Numbered from the stretch's first letter, positions 35,480 to 44,805 are shown. The stretch: DNA of 64,000 bases from Nannocystis punicea (GCF_026965555.1 NZ_CP114040.1:12044001-12108000), one strand, 5' to 3'. The notes: generated by a model not told the origin, from the sequence alone. Program-made: numbers and translations.

Positions 35480-36613
35480 ATGCCCGAAGCGCTGCTGGAG
35501 CTGCTCGAAGTCCACACGATCCGCGCGGCCGCCGTCCTCCTCGGCTCCTTCCTCGCCGCCTTCCTGATCGAGCTGTTCTTCCGCGGCGTCGTGCTGATGC
35601 TGGTGCGGAAGACCAAGACCGACCTCGACGACAAGATCGTGGCGATCTTGCGGCGCCCGATCTTCATCACAGTGCTGCTGGTCGGGATGCGGTGGTCGGC
35701 GAGCATCGTCGACAGCGCCGCGCGGTTCAAGCACATCGGCGACCCGCTGCTCGAGACCGTGGCGGTGATCGTGTGGACGCGGGCGACCATCAAGATCGCC
35801 AGGCTGGTGATGCATCACTTCAGCCAGCGCGCCGGCGAGGGCTCGCTCCTGCAGCCGCGCTCCCTGCCGCTGTTCGACATCTTCGCCAAGCTGGTGCTGT
35901 TCGGCGGCGCCACCTACTTCGCCCTGCTGGCGTGGAAGGTCGACGTCACCGGCTGGCTCGCCTCGGCGGGCATCGTCGGCATCGCCGTCGGCTTCGCCGC
36001 CAAGGACTCGCTGGCCAACCTGTTCGCCGGCATCTTCATCCTCGCCGACGCGCCGTACAAGATCGGCGACATGATCAAGTTCGACGACGGCCTGCGCGGG
36101 CGCGTCACCGACATCGGCCTGCGCTCGACCCGGATCCTCACCCGCGACAACATCGAGATCACCGTCCCCAACTCGATCATCGGCAACTCCAAGGTCGTCA
36201 ACGAGAGCGCCGGCCCGGCCGAGAAAGAGCGCGTGCCGATCAAGGTCTCCGTCGCCTACGGCTCCGACATCGACCTCGTCCGCGCCGTGCTGCTCGAATG
36301 TCCCAGGGGACAGCCTCACATCTGCGAGGACCCGGCCCCGACGGTGCTGTTCACCAAGTTCGGCGCCTCGGGCCTCGAGTTCTCGCTGCTGGTATGGATC
36401 CTCCAGCCGGGCCTGTTGGAGGACGTGCTCGACAACCTCAATTGCCGCGTCTACAAGGCGCTGACGGCCGCCGGCATCGAGATCCCGTACTCGAAGCACG
36501 ACGTCTACATCAAGGCCCAGCCCGAGCCGGTCGCCCTGCCCGCGGCCCCCGAGCCGCGCCCCGCTCTCGCCCTCGGCGCCCCGCGCCCGCTGCTCGCCCC
36601 GCCCGGCCCCTGA
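35480..36613 (+). CDS. MscS-family small-conductance mechanosensitive channel
   Basis: A 377-residue channel that opens on membrane tension to release solutes. There are three to four N-terminal membrane helices; the pore helix follows the family pattern (GWLASAGIVGIAVGFAAKDS, then LANLFAGIFILADAPYKIGD). The beta domain (VTDIGLRSTRILTRDNIEIT, VPNSIIGNS) and the alpha/beta C-terminal domain follow. The C-terminal 40 residues are Pro/Ala-rich and non-conserved. Codons at 36299-36312 carry an exact TGTCC-CAGG-GGACA hairpin, encoding CPRGQ in a loop of the C-terminal domain where MscS proteins vary. Confidence 0.9.
   Translation: MPEALLELLEVHTIRAAAVLLGSFLAAFLIELFFRGVVLMLVRKTKTDLDDKIVAILRRPIFITVLLVGMRWSASIVDSAARFKHIGDPLLETVAVIVWTRATIKIARLVMHHFSQRAGEGSLLQPRSLPLFDIFAKLVLFGGATYFALLAWKVDVTGWLASAGIVGIAVGFAAKDSLANLFAGIFILADAPYKIGDMIKFDDGLRGRVTDIGLRSTRILTRDNIEITVPNSIIGNSKVVNESAGPAEKERVPIKVSVAYGSDIDLVRAVLLECPRGQPHICEDPAPTVLFTKFGASGLEFSLLVWILQPGLLEDVLDNLNCRVYKALTAAGIEIPYSKHDVYIKAQPEPVALPAAPEPRPALALGAPRPLLAPPGP
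36299..36312. repeat. dispersed hairpin TGTCC-CAGG-GGACA (in mscS-like gene)
   Basis: An exact family member; because the loop begins with C and ends with G, the stem extends to TGTCCC/GGGACA. It encodes CPRGQ, likely a surface loop. Confidence 0.6.
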
Positions 36614-36870
36614 GCGCCGCCTCGCTCTTCGCGACCTCGGGGGACGCATCCACCGAGACACGCGATCGTCACGGCCCGCGCGAGGCATCGCCGGATCGTC
36701 ACCGTCGTATCTTCATTCGCTCGCGACGAGGTCGAGGACGCCGCGGCGCACACCTCTTCGCCGGCGACCGGTCCGCCTGCGAGGGATTCGCCGCTCCAGC
36801 GGCGAATTACGGCCACCTCGCCGGCTGACGCGCGCCGGGCGCTCGTGTATCCTCGCGCGCACCAGCGCGC
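36614..36870. other. spacer before hpt
   Basis: 257 bases without a credible gene. The left two thirds have the GCGAGGC/GATCGTCACGG words seen in the degenerate spacer repeats. The last 40 bases should carry the promoter and ribosome site of hpt; no strong site is visible. Confidence 0.35.
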
Positions 36871-37446
36871 ATGACACACACGACCACGGACACCTGGCAG
36901 GGCGGCCTCACCGCGGACCTCTCGAAGATCCTCTTGAGCGAGAAGCAGATCCACGAACGCGTCGCGCAGCTCGGGCACACTCTGGCGAGCGAGTACGCCG
37001 ACAAGGACCCCCTGATGGTCGGGATCCTGAGCGGCAGCCTCCTGTTCATGGCCGACCTCGTGCGGCACATGAACATCCCGCTGTCGATCGACTTCATGGC
37101 CGTCTCGTCGTACGGCGACCGCACCACCTCGTCGGGTGAGGTGCGAATTTTGAAGGACCTCGGCAGCGCCGCCACGGGCCGGCACATCGTCCTGGTCGAG
37201 GACATCGTCGACAGCGGCCTGACCCTCGATTATCTGTGCGACATCCTGCGCACGCGTCACCCGGCCTCGCTCGAGATCTGCGCCCTGCTCGACAAGCACG
37301 AGGCGCGCAAGCGGCCGCTGCAGGTGCGCCACGTCGGCTTCCCGTGCCCCAACGAGTTCGTGGTCGGCTACGGCCTCGACTACCGCGGCCACTACCGCAA
37401 CCTCCCGTACATCGGCGTGCTCAAGCCGGCGATCTACACCACCTGA
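36871..37446 (+). CDS. hpt: hypoxanthine phosphoribosyltransferase
   Basis: This salvages hypoxanthine and guanine with PRPP. The 191-residue protein has the PRPP-binding motif VLVEDIVDSGLTLDYL, the GILSGSLLFMADLVRH loop, SSYGDRTTSSGEVRILKDL (flexible catalytic loop) and the C-terminal base-binding VGYGLDYRGHYRNLPYIGV. It is followed by add 27 bases downstream, so the pair forms a purine-salvage operon: adenosine deaminase makes inosine, which yields hypoxanthine for this enzyme. The start is ATG 36871. Confidence 0.95.
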   Translation: MTHTTTDTWQGGLTADLSKILLSEKQIHERVAQLGHTLASEYADKDPLMVGILSGSLLFMADLVRHMNIPLSIDFMAVSSYGDRTTSSGEVRILKDLGSAATGRHIVLVEDIVDSGLTLDYLCDILRTRHPASLEICALLDKHEARKRPLQVRHVGFPCPNEFVVGYGLDYRGHYRNLPYIGVLKPAIYTT

Positions 37447-37473
37447 CCCTCACTACATGACCCGAGAGACAGC

Positions 37474-38541
37474 ATGACCACTGCGCCGACCCTGACGCTC
37501 GCGCAGATCCAGCAGCTGCCGAAGGCCGACCTGCACGTCCACCTCGACGGCTCGATGCGGCTCGGCACGATCCTCGAGCTCGCGCGCGAGCGCGGCGTCA
37601 CGCTGCCGGCGGACACGCCGGAGGGGCTCGGCGCCGCCATGAACCTCGGCCAGAACGCCGGCAGCCTGGTGGCCTACCTCAAGGCGTTCGACGTCACCCT
37701 GCAGGTGCTGCAGGACGAGGAGGCCCTCTACCGCGCCGCCTTCGAGCTGGCCGCCGACGCCGCCGCCGAGAACGTGCGCTACATGGAGGTCCGCTACTCG
37801 CCGATGCTGCACACCCGGCGCAAGCTCGGCCTCACCCGCGTGGTCGAGACCGTCCTGCGCGGCCTGCACGACGCCCAGCAGGCCCACAACATCGAGAGCA
37901 ACTTGATCTTGTGCGGGATCCGCAACATCTCGCCCGAGTCGTCGCTGCGGATGGCCGAGCTCGTGGTCGCCTACAAGAACCGCGGCGTGGTCGGCTTCGA
38001 CCTCGCCGGCGCCGAGTACGACTACCCGCCCAAGGACCACCACGAGGCCTTCAACCTCGTGCGCCAGAACAACATCAACGTCACGATCCACGCCGGCGAG
38101 GCCTACGGCCCGGCCTCGATCGCGCAGGCGCTGCACGTGTGCGGCGCCCACCGGATCGGCCACGGCTGCCGCCTGCGCGAGGACGGCGACCTGCTCCGCT
38201 ACGTGGTCGACCACCGGATCCCGCTCGAGTGCTGCCCGTCGTCCAACGTGCAGACGGGCGCCGTCAGCAGCATCGCCGAGCACCCCCTGCGGCTCTACTT
38301 CGACCTCGGCGCGCGGATCACCGTCAACACCGACAACCGCCTGATCACGAACACCACGGTGTCGCGCGAGCTCCACCTGCTCCACACCGAGCTCGACTTC
38401 GACTTCGCCGCCCTGCGCCAGGTCATCCTCAACGGCTTCAAGAGCGCCTTCTTGCCGTACCACGAGAAGCGCCGCTTCATGCGCGCCACCGCGACCGAGC
38501 TCGACGAGTTCGCGGCCGCCAACTTCGGCAGCGCGAGCTGA
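37474..38541 (+). CDS. add: adenosine deaminase
   Basis: This converts adenosine to inosine. The 355 residues carry the zinc and substrate residues of the family: KADLHVHLDGSM (two His), VTIHAGEAYGP (His and catalytic Glu), AHRIGHGCRL, ECCPSSNVQTGA and VNTDNRL. The last has Asn where most members have a second Asp (TDDP). That change also occurs in adenosine-deaminase-like proteins acting on modified adenines, so activity on a related purine is possible. The stop is followed 7 bases later by a 24-base palindrome. Confidence 0.9.
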   Translation: MTTAPTLTLAQIQQLPKADLHVHLDGSMRLGTILELARERGVTLPADTPEGLGAAMNLGQNAGSLVAYLKAFDVTLQVLQDEEALYRAAFELAADAAAENVRYMEVRYSPMLHTRRKLGLTRVVETVLRGLHDAQQAHNIESNLILCGIRNISPESSLRMAELVVAYKNRGVVGFDLAGAEYDYPPKDHHEAFNLVRQNNINVTIHAGEAYGPASIAQALHVCGAHRIGHGCRLREDGDLLRYVVDHRIPLECCPSSNVQTGAVSSIAEHPLRLYFDLGARITVNTDNRLITNTTVSRELHLLHTELDFDFAALRQVILNGFKSAFLPYHEKRRFMRATATELDEFAAANFGSAS

Positions 38542-38548
38542 GCTGCGT

Positions 38549-38572
38549 CGACATGTCCCCGGGGACATGTCG
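38549..38572. terminator. 24-base perfect palindrome after add
   Basis: CGACATGTCCCCGGGGACATGTCG reads the same on both strands; as a hairpin it folds to a 10-bp stem with loop CCGG. It contains an exact TGTCC-CCGG-GGACA unit at 38554-38567. It lies 7 bases after the add stop, with no T-run. Confidence 0.6.
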
Positions 38573-38619
38573 GCGCACGGCCCCTGGCAGGCCGCGCCCG
38601 GGCGTGGAATGATGCGCGC

Positions 38620-39096
38620 ATGAGCGAGGCGGAGCTCGTGGACGCGGCCAACCGGCGGCTCGAGGCGCTGTTCCCCGGGCTCACCGCCTTCGTCGCCCAG
38701 CGCCGCGTGGAGGCAGCGGCCCGCGTCGCCGCGTTCTGGGCCAACGTCCGACCCGAGCGCCGGCGGCTGCGAGCCGCCCCCGAGCGGCCCGTGGTGTTCG
38801 ACCTCGATCCGCTGGTCGAGTACGCGGGTGAGATCGGCGCGCTGGTGGAGTGGCGCTTCGTCCACGACTCGCTCGACTTCGCCGACGTCGCGCCGAGCCT
38901 GCGCGCGCTGACGGGCCGCGAGTTGCTCGTCGTGCCGCACTGCGAGGATTGCCTGCGCACCACCGTCGACGCGGTCCTCGCCGCCGCCGACCTCCGGGTG
39001 GCGGGCGCCGACGTCCTGTTCATCGGCATGTCCGCGCCGGAGGTGGTCGTGGTGCAACACGACGGCTGGCTCGGCGTCCTGCGCGGCTCCGGCTGA
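38620..39096 (+). CDS. hypothetical protein
   Basis: I do not recognise this 158-residue protein. It is acidic, mostly helical at the start (MSEAELVDAANRRLEALFPG), with a middle phrase HDSLDFADVAPSLRALTGRE and a conserved-looking VVPHCEDCLRTTVDAVLAAA, in which a CxxC pair could bind metal. The end is beta-rich (VLFIGMSAPEVVVVQHDGWL). It has no signal peptide. The ATG at 38620 follows a 78-base gap after add that contains the palindromic hairpin, so it is probably a separate transcript. Confidence 0.6.
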   Translation: MSEAELVDAANRRLEALFPGLTAFVAQRRVEAAARVAAFWANVRPERRRLRAAPERPVVFDLDPLVEYAGEIGALVEWRFVHDSLDFADVAPSLRALTGRELLVVPHCEDCLRTTVDAVLAAADLRVAGADVLFIGMSAPEVVVVQHDGWLGVLRGSG

Positions 39097-39220
39097 TCCT
39101 CCGGCGCTCTCGCCCCGCGCTCCGCCCGCGCTCCGATCTCGGCGGCGGCCGCCGGGCCGGCGCGTCCCCTCCCGTGGCGTGGCTCTGGCCAGTCGACGCC
39201 GATGCAGGCATCCTCGGAGG

Positions 39221-40708
39221 ATGGCTACGCAGCGCTTATGGATTGGCTTGGGGACCCTCTTGTTCGGCTGCCAGGACCCGATCGGCATGGACGACACAGG
39301 GACCGGCGAGACGGACGCGACCACCACGACGAGCACGGCCGGCCCCGGCTCGGAGTCGGCCTCGCAGACCAGCGCGCCCGCGTCGGAGACCGACGCGCCG
39401 ACCAGCAGCGAGCCACCGACCACCGAACCACCGACCACGGAGCCGCCGGGCACCACGATCGAGCCCTCGACCACGAGCACCGGCACCGGCGAGGACACCA
39501 GCAGCAGCACCGGCAGGCCGGGCGGTTGCGACGAGACGATCGTCTTCGAGGGCCCGCTCGAGATCTTCGACGACACCGATCCGGCCAGCCTGGAATGCAT
39601 CGTCGAGGTCACCGGCGACCTGCTGGTCCAGAACAACGTGTCGCTGGTCTCCTTCGGGTCGCTGGCGAATCTGCAGCGGGTCGGCGGCAAGGTGCGAATC
39701 GAGAACAACTCGAAGCTCGCGTCCCTCGACGGCCTCGCGGGCCTGCAGGTCGTCGAGGGCAAAAACACCACCGCGAACATCTACATCTTCAACAACCCCG
39801 CGCTCACCGACATCAGCGCCCTGCAGGCGCTGCAGCACGTCAACCTGGTGAGCATCGCCGATTGCGACGCGCTCACCGACCTCACCGGCCTCACCGGGAT
39901 CGTCGAGCCCGGCTGGAGCCTCCACCTCTCCCACAACGCCGGCCTGAGCTCGCTCGCCAGCCTCGCCGGCATCACCGGCTTCAGCGGCAGCCTGTCCATC
40001 GGCTACAGCCCGGAGCTCGCCGACCTCGCCCCGCTCGCCGACATGCTCGCGCCGAGCATGGGAGAGCTCTCCATCAGCGGCCTGCCGCTGCTCTCCGATC
40101 TACAGGGCCTCGAATCGGTCGAGGCGCTCGGCTCGCTCGAGATCCGCGACAACGCCGGCCTCGTCGACCTCTCGGGCCTGGACGGCGTGAAGTCCGTGAG
40201 CGACCAGGCGTGGCTGGTCGACAACGCCAAACTCGCCAGCCTCGACGGGCTCCAGGCGCTCACGCAGGTCGGCAACCTGTGGATCGAGAACCACCCACAG
40301 CTGTCGTCCCTCGACGGGCTCCAGGCGCTCACGCAGGCCACCCACCTGAGGCTCGAGAACAACCCGAAGCTGGCGAGCCTCGCGGCGCTCGCGAGCCTGA
40401 CGAGCGTCAGCTGGCACCTGGAGATCGGCTCCTGCGACGCGCAGGGCAACGACGCCCTGATCGACCTCCACGGCCTCGAGAACCTCGGCACGCTCGGCGC
40501 CCTGAGCCTCTATCAAAACGACGCCCTGCAGTCGATCACGGCGCTCCCGAAGGGCATCGGCCTCGAGTTCCTGACTGCGTTCAACAACCCCATGCTGCCG
40601 ACTCCCATGCTCGAGGACTACGTGACGGAGACCATGTCCGACCCGGCCTGGTCCCTGTGCAACAACGGCGGCGCGCCGGGGACCTGCTTCTGCGTCATCC
40701 CCCCGTGA
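39221..40708 (+). CDS. lipoprotein with receptor-L-domain-like repeats
   Basis: A 495-residue lipoprotein: signal MATQRLWIGLGTLLFGC, a Thr/Ser/Glu/Pro linker to about residue 105, then about twelve strand repeats of 22-25 residues. A typical unit is LWIENHPQLSSLDGLQALTQ; further examples are LRLENNPKLASLAALASLTS and IYIFNNPALTDISALQALQH. The pattern matches receptor L-domain/leucine-rich-repeat-like solenoids used for binding. The last 40 residues hold several Cys (CNNGGAPGTCFC). Two copies of the coding phrase GACGGGCTCCAGGCGCTCAC, 69 bases apart near 40245 and 40314, show recent internal repeat expansion. An exposed ligand- or prey-binding role is inferred. Confidence 0.8.
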   Translation: MATQRLWIGLGTLLFGCQDPIGMDDTGTGETDATTTTSTAGPGSESASQTSAPASETDAPTSSEPPTTEPPTTEPPGTTIEPSTTSTGTGEDTSSSTGRPGGCDETIVFEGPLEIFDDTDPASLECIVEVTGDLLVQNNVSLVSFGSLANLQRVGGKVRIENNSKLASLDGLAGLQVVEGKNTTANIYIFNNPALTDISALQALQHVNLVSIADCDALTDLTGLTGIVEPGWSLHLSHNAGLSSLASLAGITGFSGSLSIGYSPELADLAPLADMLAPSMGELSISGLPLLSDLQGLESVEALGSLEIRDNAGLVDLSGLDGVKSVSDQAWLVDNAKLASLDGLQALTQVGNLWIENHPQLSSLDGLQALTQATHLRLENNPKLASLAALASLTSVSWHLEIGSCDAQGNDALIDLHGLENLGTLGALSLYQNDALQSITALPKGIGLEFLTAFNNPMLPTPMLEDYVTETMSDPAWSLCNNGGAPGTCFCVIPP

Positions 40709-40762
40709 CCGCGCCGCCTCGTCGAGGCCGCCTCGCCCATGCGAGCGGCATCGTGGCGCGAA

Positions 40763-41314
40763 TCACTGCACCTGCACGTACACGAAGTCGTGCCCGGGGT
40801 GGTCGGCGTCGCTGCCGGCCGCCTGATGGCAGGTGACGCAGATGCTCATCGCCGGGCCGGCGTCGCCGAGGCCGTCGGCCACGATCCCGTCTTTGTCGTG
40901 CGGCGCCGGGTGATCGGCCGGCACCTCCTCGTACCAGTACCAGCTGTCGCCGCCGGTCCCTGGTTTCACGTGGCGGTAGACCGCGTAGCCGAAGATGGTC
41001 GCCCCGTCGGCGTCGTACAGCTCCTTCACCGCCGCCGCGCCGACCGGGTACTCGCCGTCGCCGTGGCCCGCCAGCGCGTCGTTGCTGCAGATCCGCTGCT
41101 TCCCGTGCGGCGACACGCCGATCGTCGCGTCGTGGGCGCTCGCCTCGCAGGTCCATTGCTTGTAGTGGCCCGCGGCCAGCCATTCGCGCATCGCCACCTT
41201 GCCGCTGGTCGGCGGCACCTGGCTCGCGTCTTCCGGGGTGTCGGTCGTGCTGCTGCCATCGTCGCCGCAGCCCGCGAGCAGCGCGAGCGCGACGAGACAT
41301 GTCCAGATCTTCAT
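40763..41314 (-). CDS. c-type haem lipoprotein (CxxCH)
   Basis: A 183-residue lipoprotein (MKIWTCLVALALLAGCGDDG, acylated Cys16). One haem-binding motif, CVTCHQAAG, lies near the C terminus, and an aromatic-rich stretch (GGDSWYWYEEVP) precedes it. The arrangement of a single late CxxCH after a beta-rich domain with VYRHVKPG suggests the cytochrome P460 / c'-beta-type fold, though this is only a pattern match. It would be anchored in the outer or inner membrane and carry electrons or bind NO-type ligands. It is divergent from the cyclase-like gene. Confidence 0.75.
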   Translation of the reverse strand: MKIWTCLVALALLAGCGDDGSSTTDTPEDASQVPPTSGKVAMREWLAAGHYKQWTCEASAHDATIGVSPHGKQRICSNDALAGHGDGEYPVGAAAVKELYDADGATIFGYAVYRHVKPGTGGDSWYWYEEVPADHPAPHDKDGIVADGLGDAGPAMSICVTCHQAAGSDADHPGHDFVYVQVQ

Positions 41315-41496
41315 GGAGTCCTCGCTGTCGTGATTGTCCGCGCGACCTCCTGGTCGCAGCGCGCCAACGCGGCCCCGGGGCGAGTGTTACGCGTATTCGA
41401 CGTCGCCTCGCCGACGACGTCCTCGCCGACGTCGCCGGCGCCCGCGTCGCGCTTGTCAACCTCGCGCGACCTTGCTACCCACGTGCCCGGCTCGCC

Positions 41497-42744
41497 TTGG
41501 TCAGCAAGATCGCCCGCACGCAGTACTCGCCCGCGCTGTTCGACCTCGCCCAGGACATCGTCGGCGGCCTCCCGCTGCGCCTGCTGGGGCGCTGGCTGGA
41601 GAGCGACCAGACCGAGGCCGACGCCCTGCGCCTGCTCGCGGCCTGCCGCGTCACCGGTTTCAACGTCGTCTCCGACTCGGCCGGGCTCACGCGCCTGACC
41701 GCGGAGCGAGGGCTGATGGAGATCCTCGCGATCATCGATCAGCCGAAGTCGATCGTCCACGACTTCGGCCTGGCGATCGGCGGCGAGAGCGTGGGGATCT
41801 GGGCCGCCGACAACACGCAGATGTTCTACCCCGCCGCGGTCGCGGCCGAGCGCCTGCTCGCCGCGCTGCTCGCGGTGCAGGACGAGGTCGGCCGCCGCTG
41901 CGCGATCAAGATCGGCCTCGCCGCCCACTTCGGCGACTTCTACAGCGCCAGCGGCGGCCTCTACGGCGACGCCTCCGACGCGGTCGAGGAGCTCGGCGAG
42001 AACCACGTGGCCGGCGACGAGATCGTCGTCAGCCAGGCCGTGGTCGACCGCCTGCCGCCCGCGCACGGCTTCGACCTCGCGGCGATCGGCGAGCAGGCCG
42101 AGCTCGGCGCGCTGTGGCGAGTGGTCGACGGGCCGCGCCTGTCCCTCGGGACAGCCAAGTCGAAGCGCTACCCGATCCCCTACTCCGACGCCTTCTACGC
42201 CGACCTCGCGCGCTTCGAGGGCCGCCTGGGCGACCGCGAGCTGGCGCGCGAGATGACCGACAAGTACACCCGGCACAAGGTGGTCGTCCTGATCGAGCGT
42301 CACGGTCATGACGCCGACAGCCGGGCGATCGCGCTGTTCGACAACCTCTCGCTGTCGGCGATGCTGAAGGACGCCGGCCTGCGGCACCTGGGCGACGCGC
42401 ACGGGGACGAGGTCAAGGTCAGCGGGCCGATCGGCATCTACACCTTCGACGAGCCGGCGCGGGCGCTCGAGTTCGCCCGGGCGTTCCGCCGCGAGCTCGC
42501 GGCCGGCGGCATCGAGTGCCGGATCGGCGTCGACCTCGGGCCTGTGCTGGTGTTCGACCTCGCCGGCGGCGGCAAGGACATCGCCGGCATGCCGGTCAAC
42601 ATCGCCTCGAAGATGGCCCAGGACTGCGGCGAGTGGGGCAAGCTCTACCTCAGCGATCGCGTGCGGGCCTGCGTCGACGCGGCCGACTTCCGCGAGCGGC
42701 GGTTCTCCGTCTCCGGCGTCGAGCTGCGCGCCTTCGAGGGCTGA
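41497..42744 (+). CDS. tandem degenerate class III nucleotidyl-cyclase-fold protein
   Basis: About 415 residues with two cyclase-homology domains in series. The first opens TGFNVVSDSAGLTRLTAERG, where the Asp of the first metal site is kept, but the second metal Asp in the GDG loop is replaced (GGESVGIWA). The second domain has the late signatures DLGPVLVFDLAGGGKDIAG and MPVNIASKMAQDCGEW but no clear metal sites. The protein is therefore more likely a nucleotide sensor or scaffold than an active cyclase. The start is uncertain: TTG 41497 is used because earlier codons would overlap the divergent lipoprotein gene. An exact TGTCC-CTCG-GGACA hairpin lies at 42140-42153, between the domains. Confidence 0.6.
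   Translation: MVSKIARTQYSPALFDLAQDIVGGLPLRLLGRWLESDQTEADALRLLAACRVTGFNVVSDSAGLTRLTAERGLMEILAIIDQPKSIVHDFGLAIGGESVGIWAADNTQMFYPAAVAAERLLAALLAVQDEVGRRCAIKIGLAAHFGDFYSASGGLYGDASDAVEELGENHVAGDEIVVSQAVVDRLPPAHGFDLAAIGEQAELGALWRVVDGPRLSLGTAKSKRYPIPYSDAFYADLARFEGRLGDRELAREMTDKYTRHKVVVLIERHGHDADSRAIALFDNLSLSAMLKDAGLRHLGDAHGDEVKVSGPIGIYTFDEPARALEFARAFRRELAAGGIECRIGVDLGPVLVFDLAGGGKDIAGMPVNIASKMAQDCGEWGKLYLSDRVRACVDAADFRERRFSVSGVELRAFEG
42140..42153. repeat. dispersed hairpin TGTCC-CTCG-GGACA (in cyclase-like gene)
   Basis: Exact family member, with outer C/G giving CTGTCC/GGACAG. It encodes LSLGTA in the link between the two cyclase-fold domains. Confidence 0.6.
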
Positions 42745-42795
42745 CGTGGCGCCGGCGATTGCACGCGACGGCCGCGTGCTATCCTCGATCTTTGC

Positions 42796-44805
42796 GTGCG
42801 GCCTGCGAGTCTCGTCGCGTCTCTCTTGCTCGTGAGCGGGTGCCGGCCCGCGCCGCCCGAGCCTGCGCCGACGGCCGTGTCCGAGCCCGCGACCTGTGAC
42901 GCGCGCTCGCTCGTCGACGGCCCCACCGCCCGCGACGCCAACCTCGCCAGCCCGTTCGTCTGCGACCCGCGGCCCGGGGCTGCCGGGTGGGTGCACGGGC
43001 GCACCACCTTCATGGCGGCGCCGAGCCTGCCGCGGCGCGAGCCGGCGCCGCTCGACGTCCAGCGGCCGCGCTTCGCCCTCGTGTTCGACGGTCGTGACGG
43101 CCCGCGCCTCGATCACGCCCTGGCCGGCCTGCGCGCCGAGGCCGACTACCGCCTGCTCGTCGCCGGCGTCGCCGCGCCGCCGGGCACCGCCCATCACGCC
43201 CCGCCGAGCCTCGCCGGCGTCACCACCCTCATCGCCACGCTGCGCCGCGAGCTCGAGCCCGGCGTGATGCTGGTGATCCTCGCCGCCGAGGTCGCCGAGG
43301 CGCCGGACGATCCGTGGGGCTGCATCCCGCTGCAGGACGCCTGCTTGCCGCTGGCCCGCCTGCGCGACGAGCTCGCCGAGCTCCGCACCGGCGCCCGCGT
43401 CGTCGTGCTCGCGCAGGCACGCCCGCGGCTGGCCTTCGCCGCCCTGACCGACGCCGCCACCGTCGTCATGACCTTCCCTTCAGGACAGGTCGGCGAGAAG
43501 GCCGAGCGCGCCTTCTGGTCGCGCATCGCCGACCGCGACGGCGACGGCGTGCTCTCGGTGCGCGAGCGGGCCGAGCACGCGCGTCGGCAGGACCCTGCCG
43601 CGCGCTTCGTCGATCCGCTCGGCACCCTCTCGTTCGCGCGCCGCCAGGCCCGCGCCCGCGGGGCCGAGCCGCTCGCGGTCCACGGCCGCCCCGAGCTCGA
43701 CGCCGCGGTCGCCGCCCTGTCGCCCGGGCAGATCGCCGTCGTCAACCTCTCGACCACCTGGTGCGCCGCCTGCGAGCCGTATCGCCCCGAGTTCGCGGCC
43801 CTCGCCCGGCGCACCGGCGGCCCGCTGCGCTTCATCCACGCCGAGACCGACGAGCAATGGTCCGGCTTCGGCGCGCTCGCCTATCCCGCAGTCGCCTTCA
43901 TCGCCGCCGACGGGCGCCTCCTCGGCGTCTCGCACGACCTCCACGACCCGCTCGCCGCGCTGGCCCTCGCTCAATTCGAGGCCCTCGACGATCGCCTCGC
44001 GCATCACCGGGCCGAGCTGCAGAGCCGCGACGCCAGGGTCCGGGGCCGGGCCGCGCGGGCGATCCTCGCGCTCGGGGCCCCGGGCGCGGCCCTGATCGAC
44101 GACCTCGCGCGCGACCTCCACGACGAGGTCGTCGCCGCGATCATCCTCGACATCCTGCAGGCGCTCGCCAGCTACGGCGAAAAGGCGCGGCCCGCCGCGC
44201 CCGAGCTGCTGGCGCTGTTCAATCACGACGACGACAGCGTGCGCGCGGGGGCTGTACGCGCGCTGATCCGGGTCGGCGCCGAGCCGGCGCCGATCGCCTG
44301 TCCGGTGCTCGCGCTCGTCGCCGATCGCAGCCCCGGCGTGCGTGCGGCGGCGATCGATCTGCTCGCAGCGGACCCGGCGGGCTTGCCAGCCCTGTTGCCG
44401 GCCCTGACCGTCGTCATGGAGGATGGCGACCCCGCCGTGCGCCGGGCCGCCCTCGCCGCGTTTCGCCGCCTGGCCTGGGGAGACGCGGCCGCCGGGGCCT
44501 TGCCGACGCTGCTGCGCCTCGTCACCCCGGGCGAGCCCGACGATCAGCGCGCGGAGGCGATGGCGGCGCTGGTCGATCTCGGCCCCGCGGCGAGCCCTGC
44601 GATCCCCGACCTCGCGCGACTCTTGACCGATGCCGATCCCGCGATTCGTCGCCAGGCCGCCCGCGCGCTCGGCAACTGCGGCGCTGCCGCTCAATGCGCA
44701 GTGCCATCATTGGCCGCCATGAGCGCCGACCCCGATCCGCACACCCGCCGCAAGGCCGGCGAGGCGATTGCGCAGATCGAGGCGTTCGGGCGAGCGTCCC
44801 GATAG
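42796..44805 (+). CDS. thioredoxin-HEAT-repeat lipoprotein
   Basis: A 669-residue lipoprotein (VRPASLVASLLLVSGC, GTG start at 42796). The N-terminal third has a caspase-like or TolB-like alpha/beta core of unknown type (LVFDGRDGPRLDHALAGLRA; VIPLQDACLPLARLRDELAE-like helix), with an EF-hand-like DRDGDGVLSVRE. Next comes a thioredoxin domain with an intact redox pair, STTWCAACEPYRPEF (near residue 320). The C-terminal 270 residues are six to seven HEAT/PBS-type helical repeats (ARVRGRAARAILALGAPGAA; DDSVRAGAVRALIRVGAE; DPAVRRAALAAFRRLAWG). HEAT arrays bind partners; the thioredoxin part could reduce or fold envelope proteins. Codons near 43478-43490 hold hairpin half-sites. Confidence 0.75.
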   Translation: MRPASLVASLLLVSGCRPAPPEPAPTAVSEPATCDARSLVDGPTARDANLASPFVCDPRPGAAGWVHGRTTFMAAPSLPRREPAPLDVQRPRFALVFDGRDGPRLDHALAGLRAEADYRLLVAGVAAPPGTAHHAPPSLAGVTTLIATLRRELEPGVMLVILAAEVAEAPDDPWGCIPLQDACLPLARLRDELAELRTGARVVVLAQARPRLAFAALTDAATVVMTFPSGQVGEKAERAFWSRIADRDGDGVLSVRERAEHARRQDPAARFVDPLGTLSFARRQARARGAEPLAVHGRPELDAAVAALSPGQIAVVNLSTTWCAACEPYRPEFAALARRTGGPLRFIHAETDEQWSGFGALAYPAVAFIAADGRLLGVSHDLHDPLAALALAQFEALDDRLAHHRAELQSRDARVRGRAARAILALGAPGAALIDDLARDLHDEVVAAIILDILQALASYGEKARPAAPELLALFNHDDDSVRAGAVRALIRVGAEPAPIACPVLALVADRSPGVRAAAIDLLAADPAGLPALLPALTVVMEDGDPAVRRAALAAFRRLAWGDAAAGALPTLLRLVTPGEPDDQRAEAMAALVDLGPAASPAIPDLARLLTDADPAIRRQAARALGNCGAAAQCAVPSLAAMSADPDPHTRRKAGEAIAQIEAFGRASR

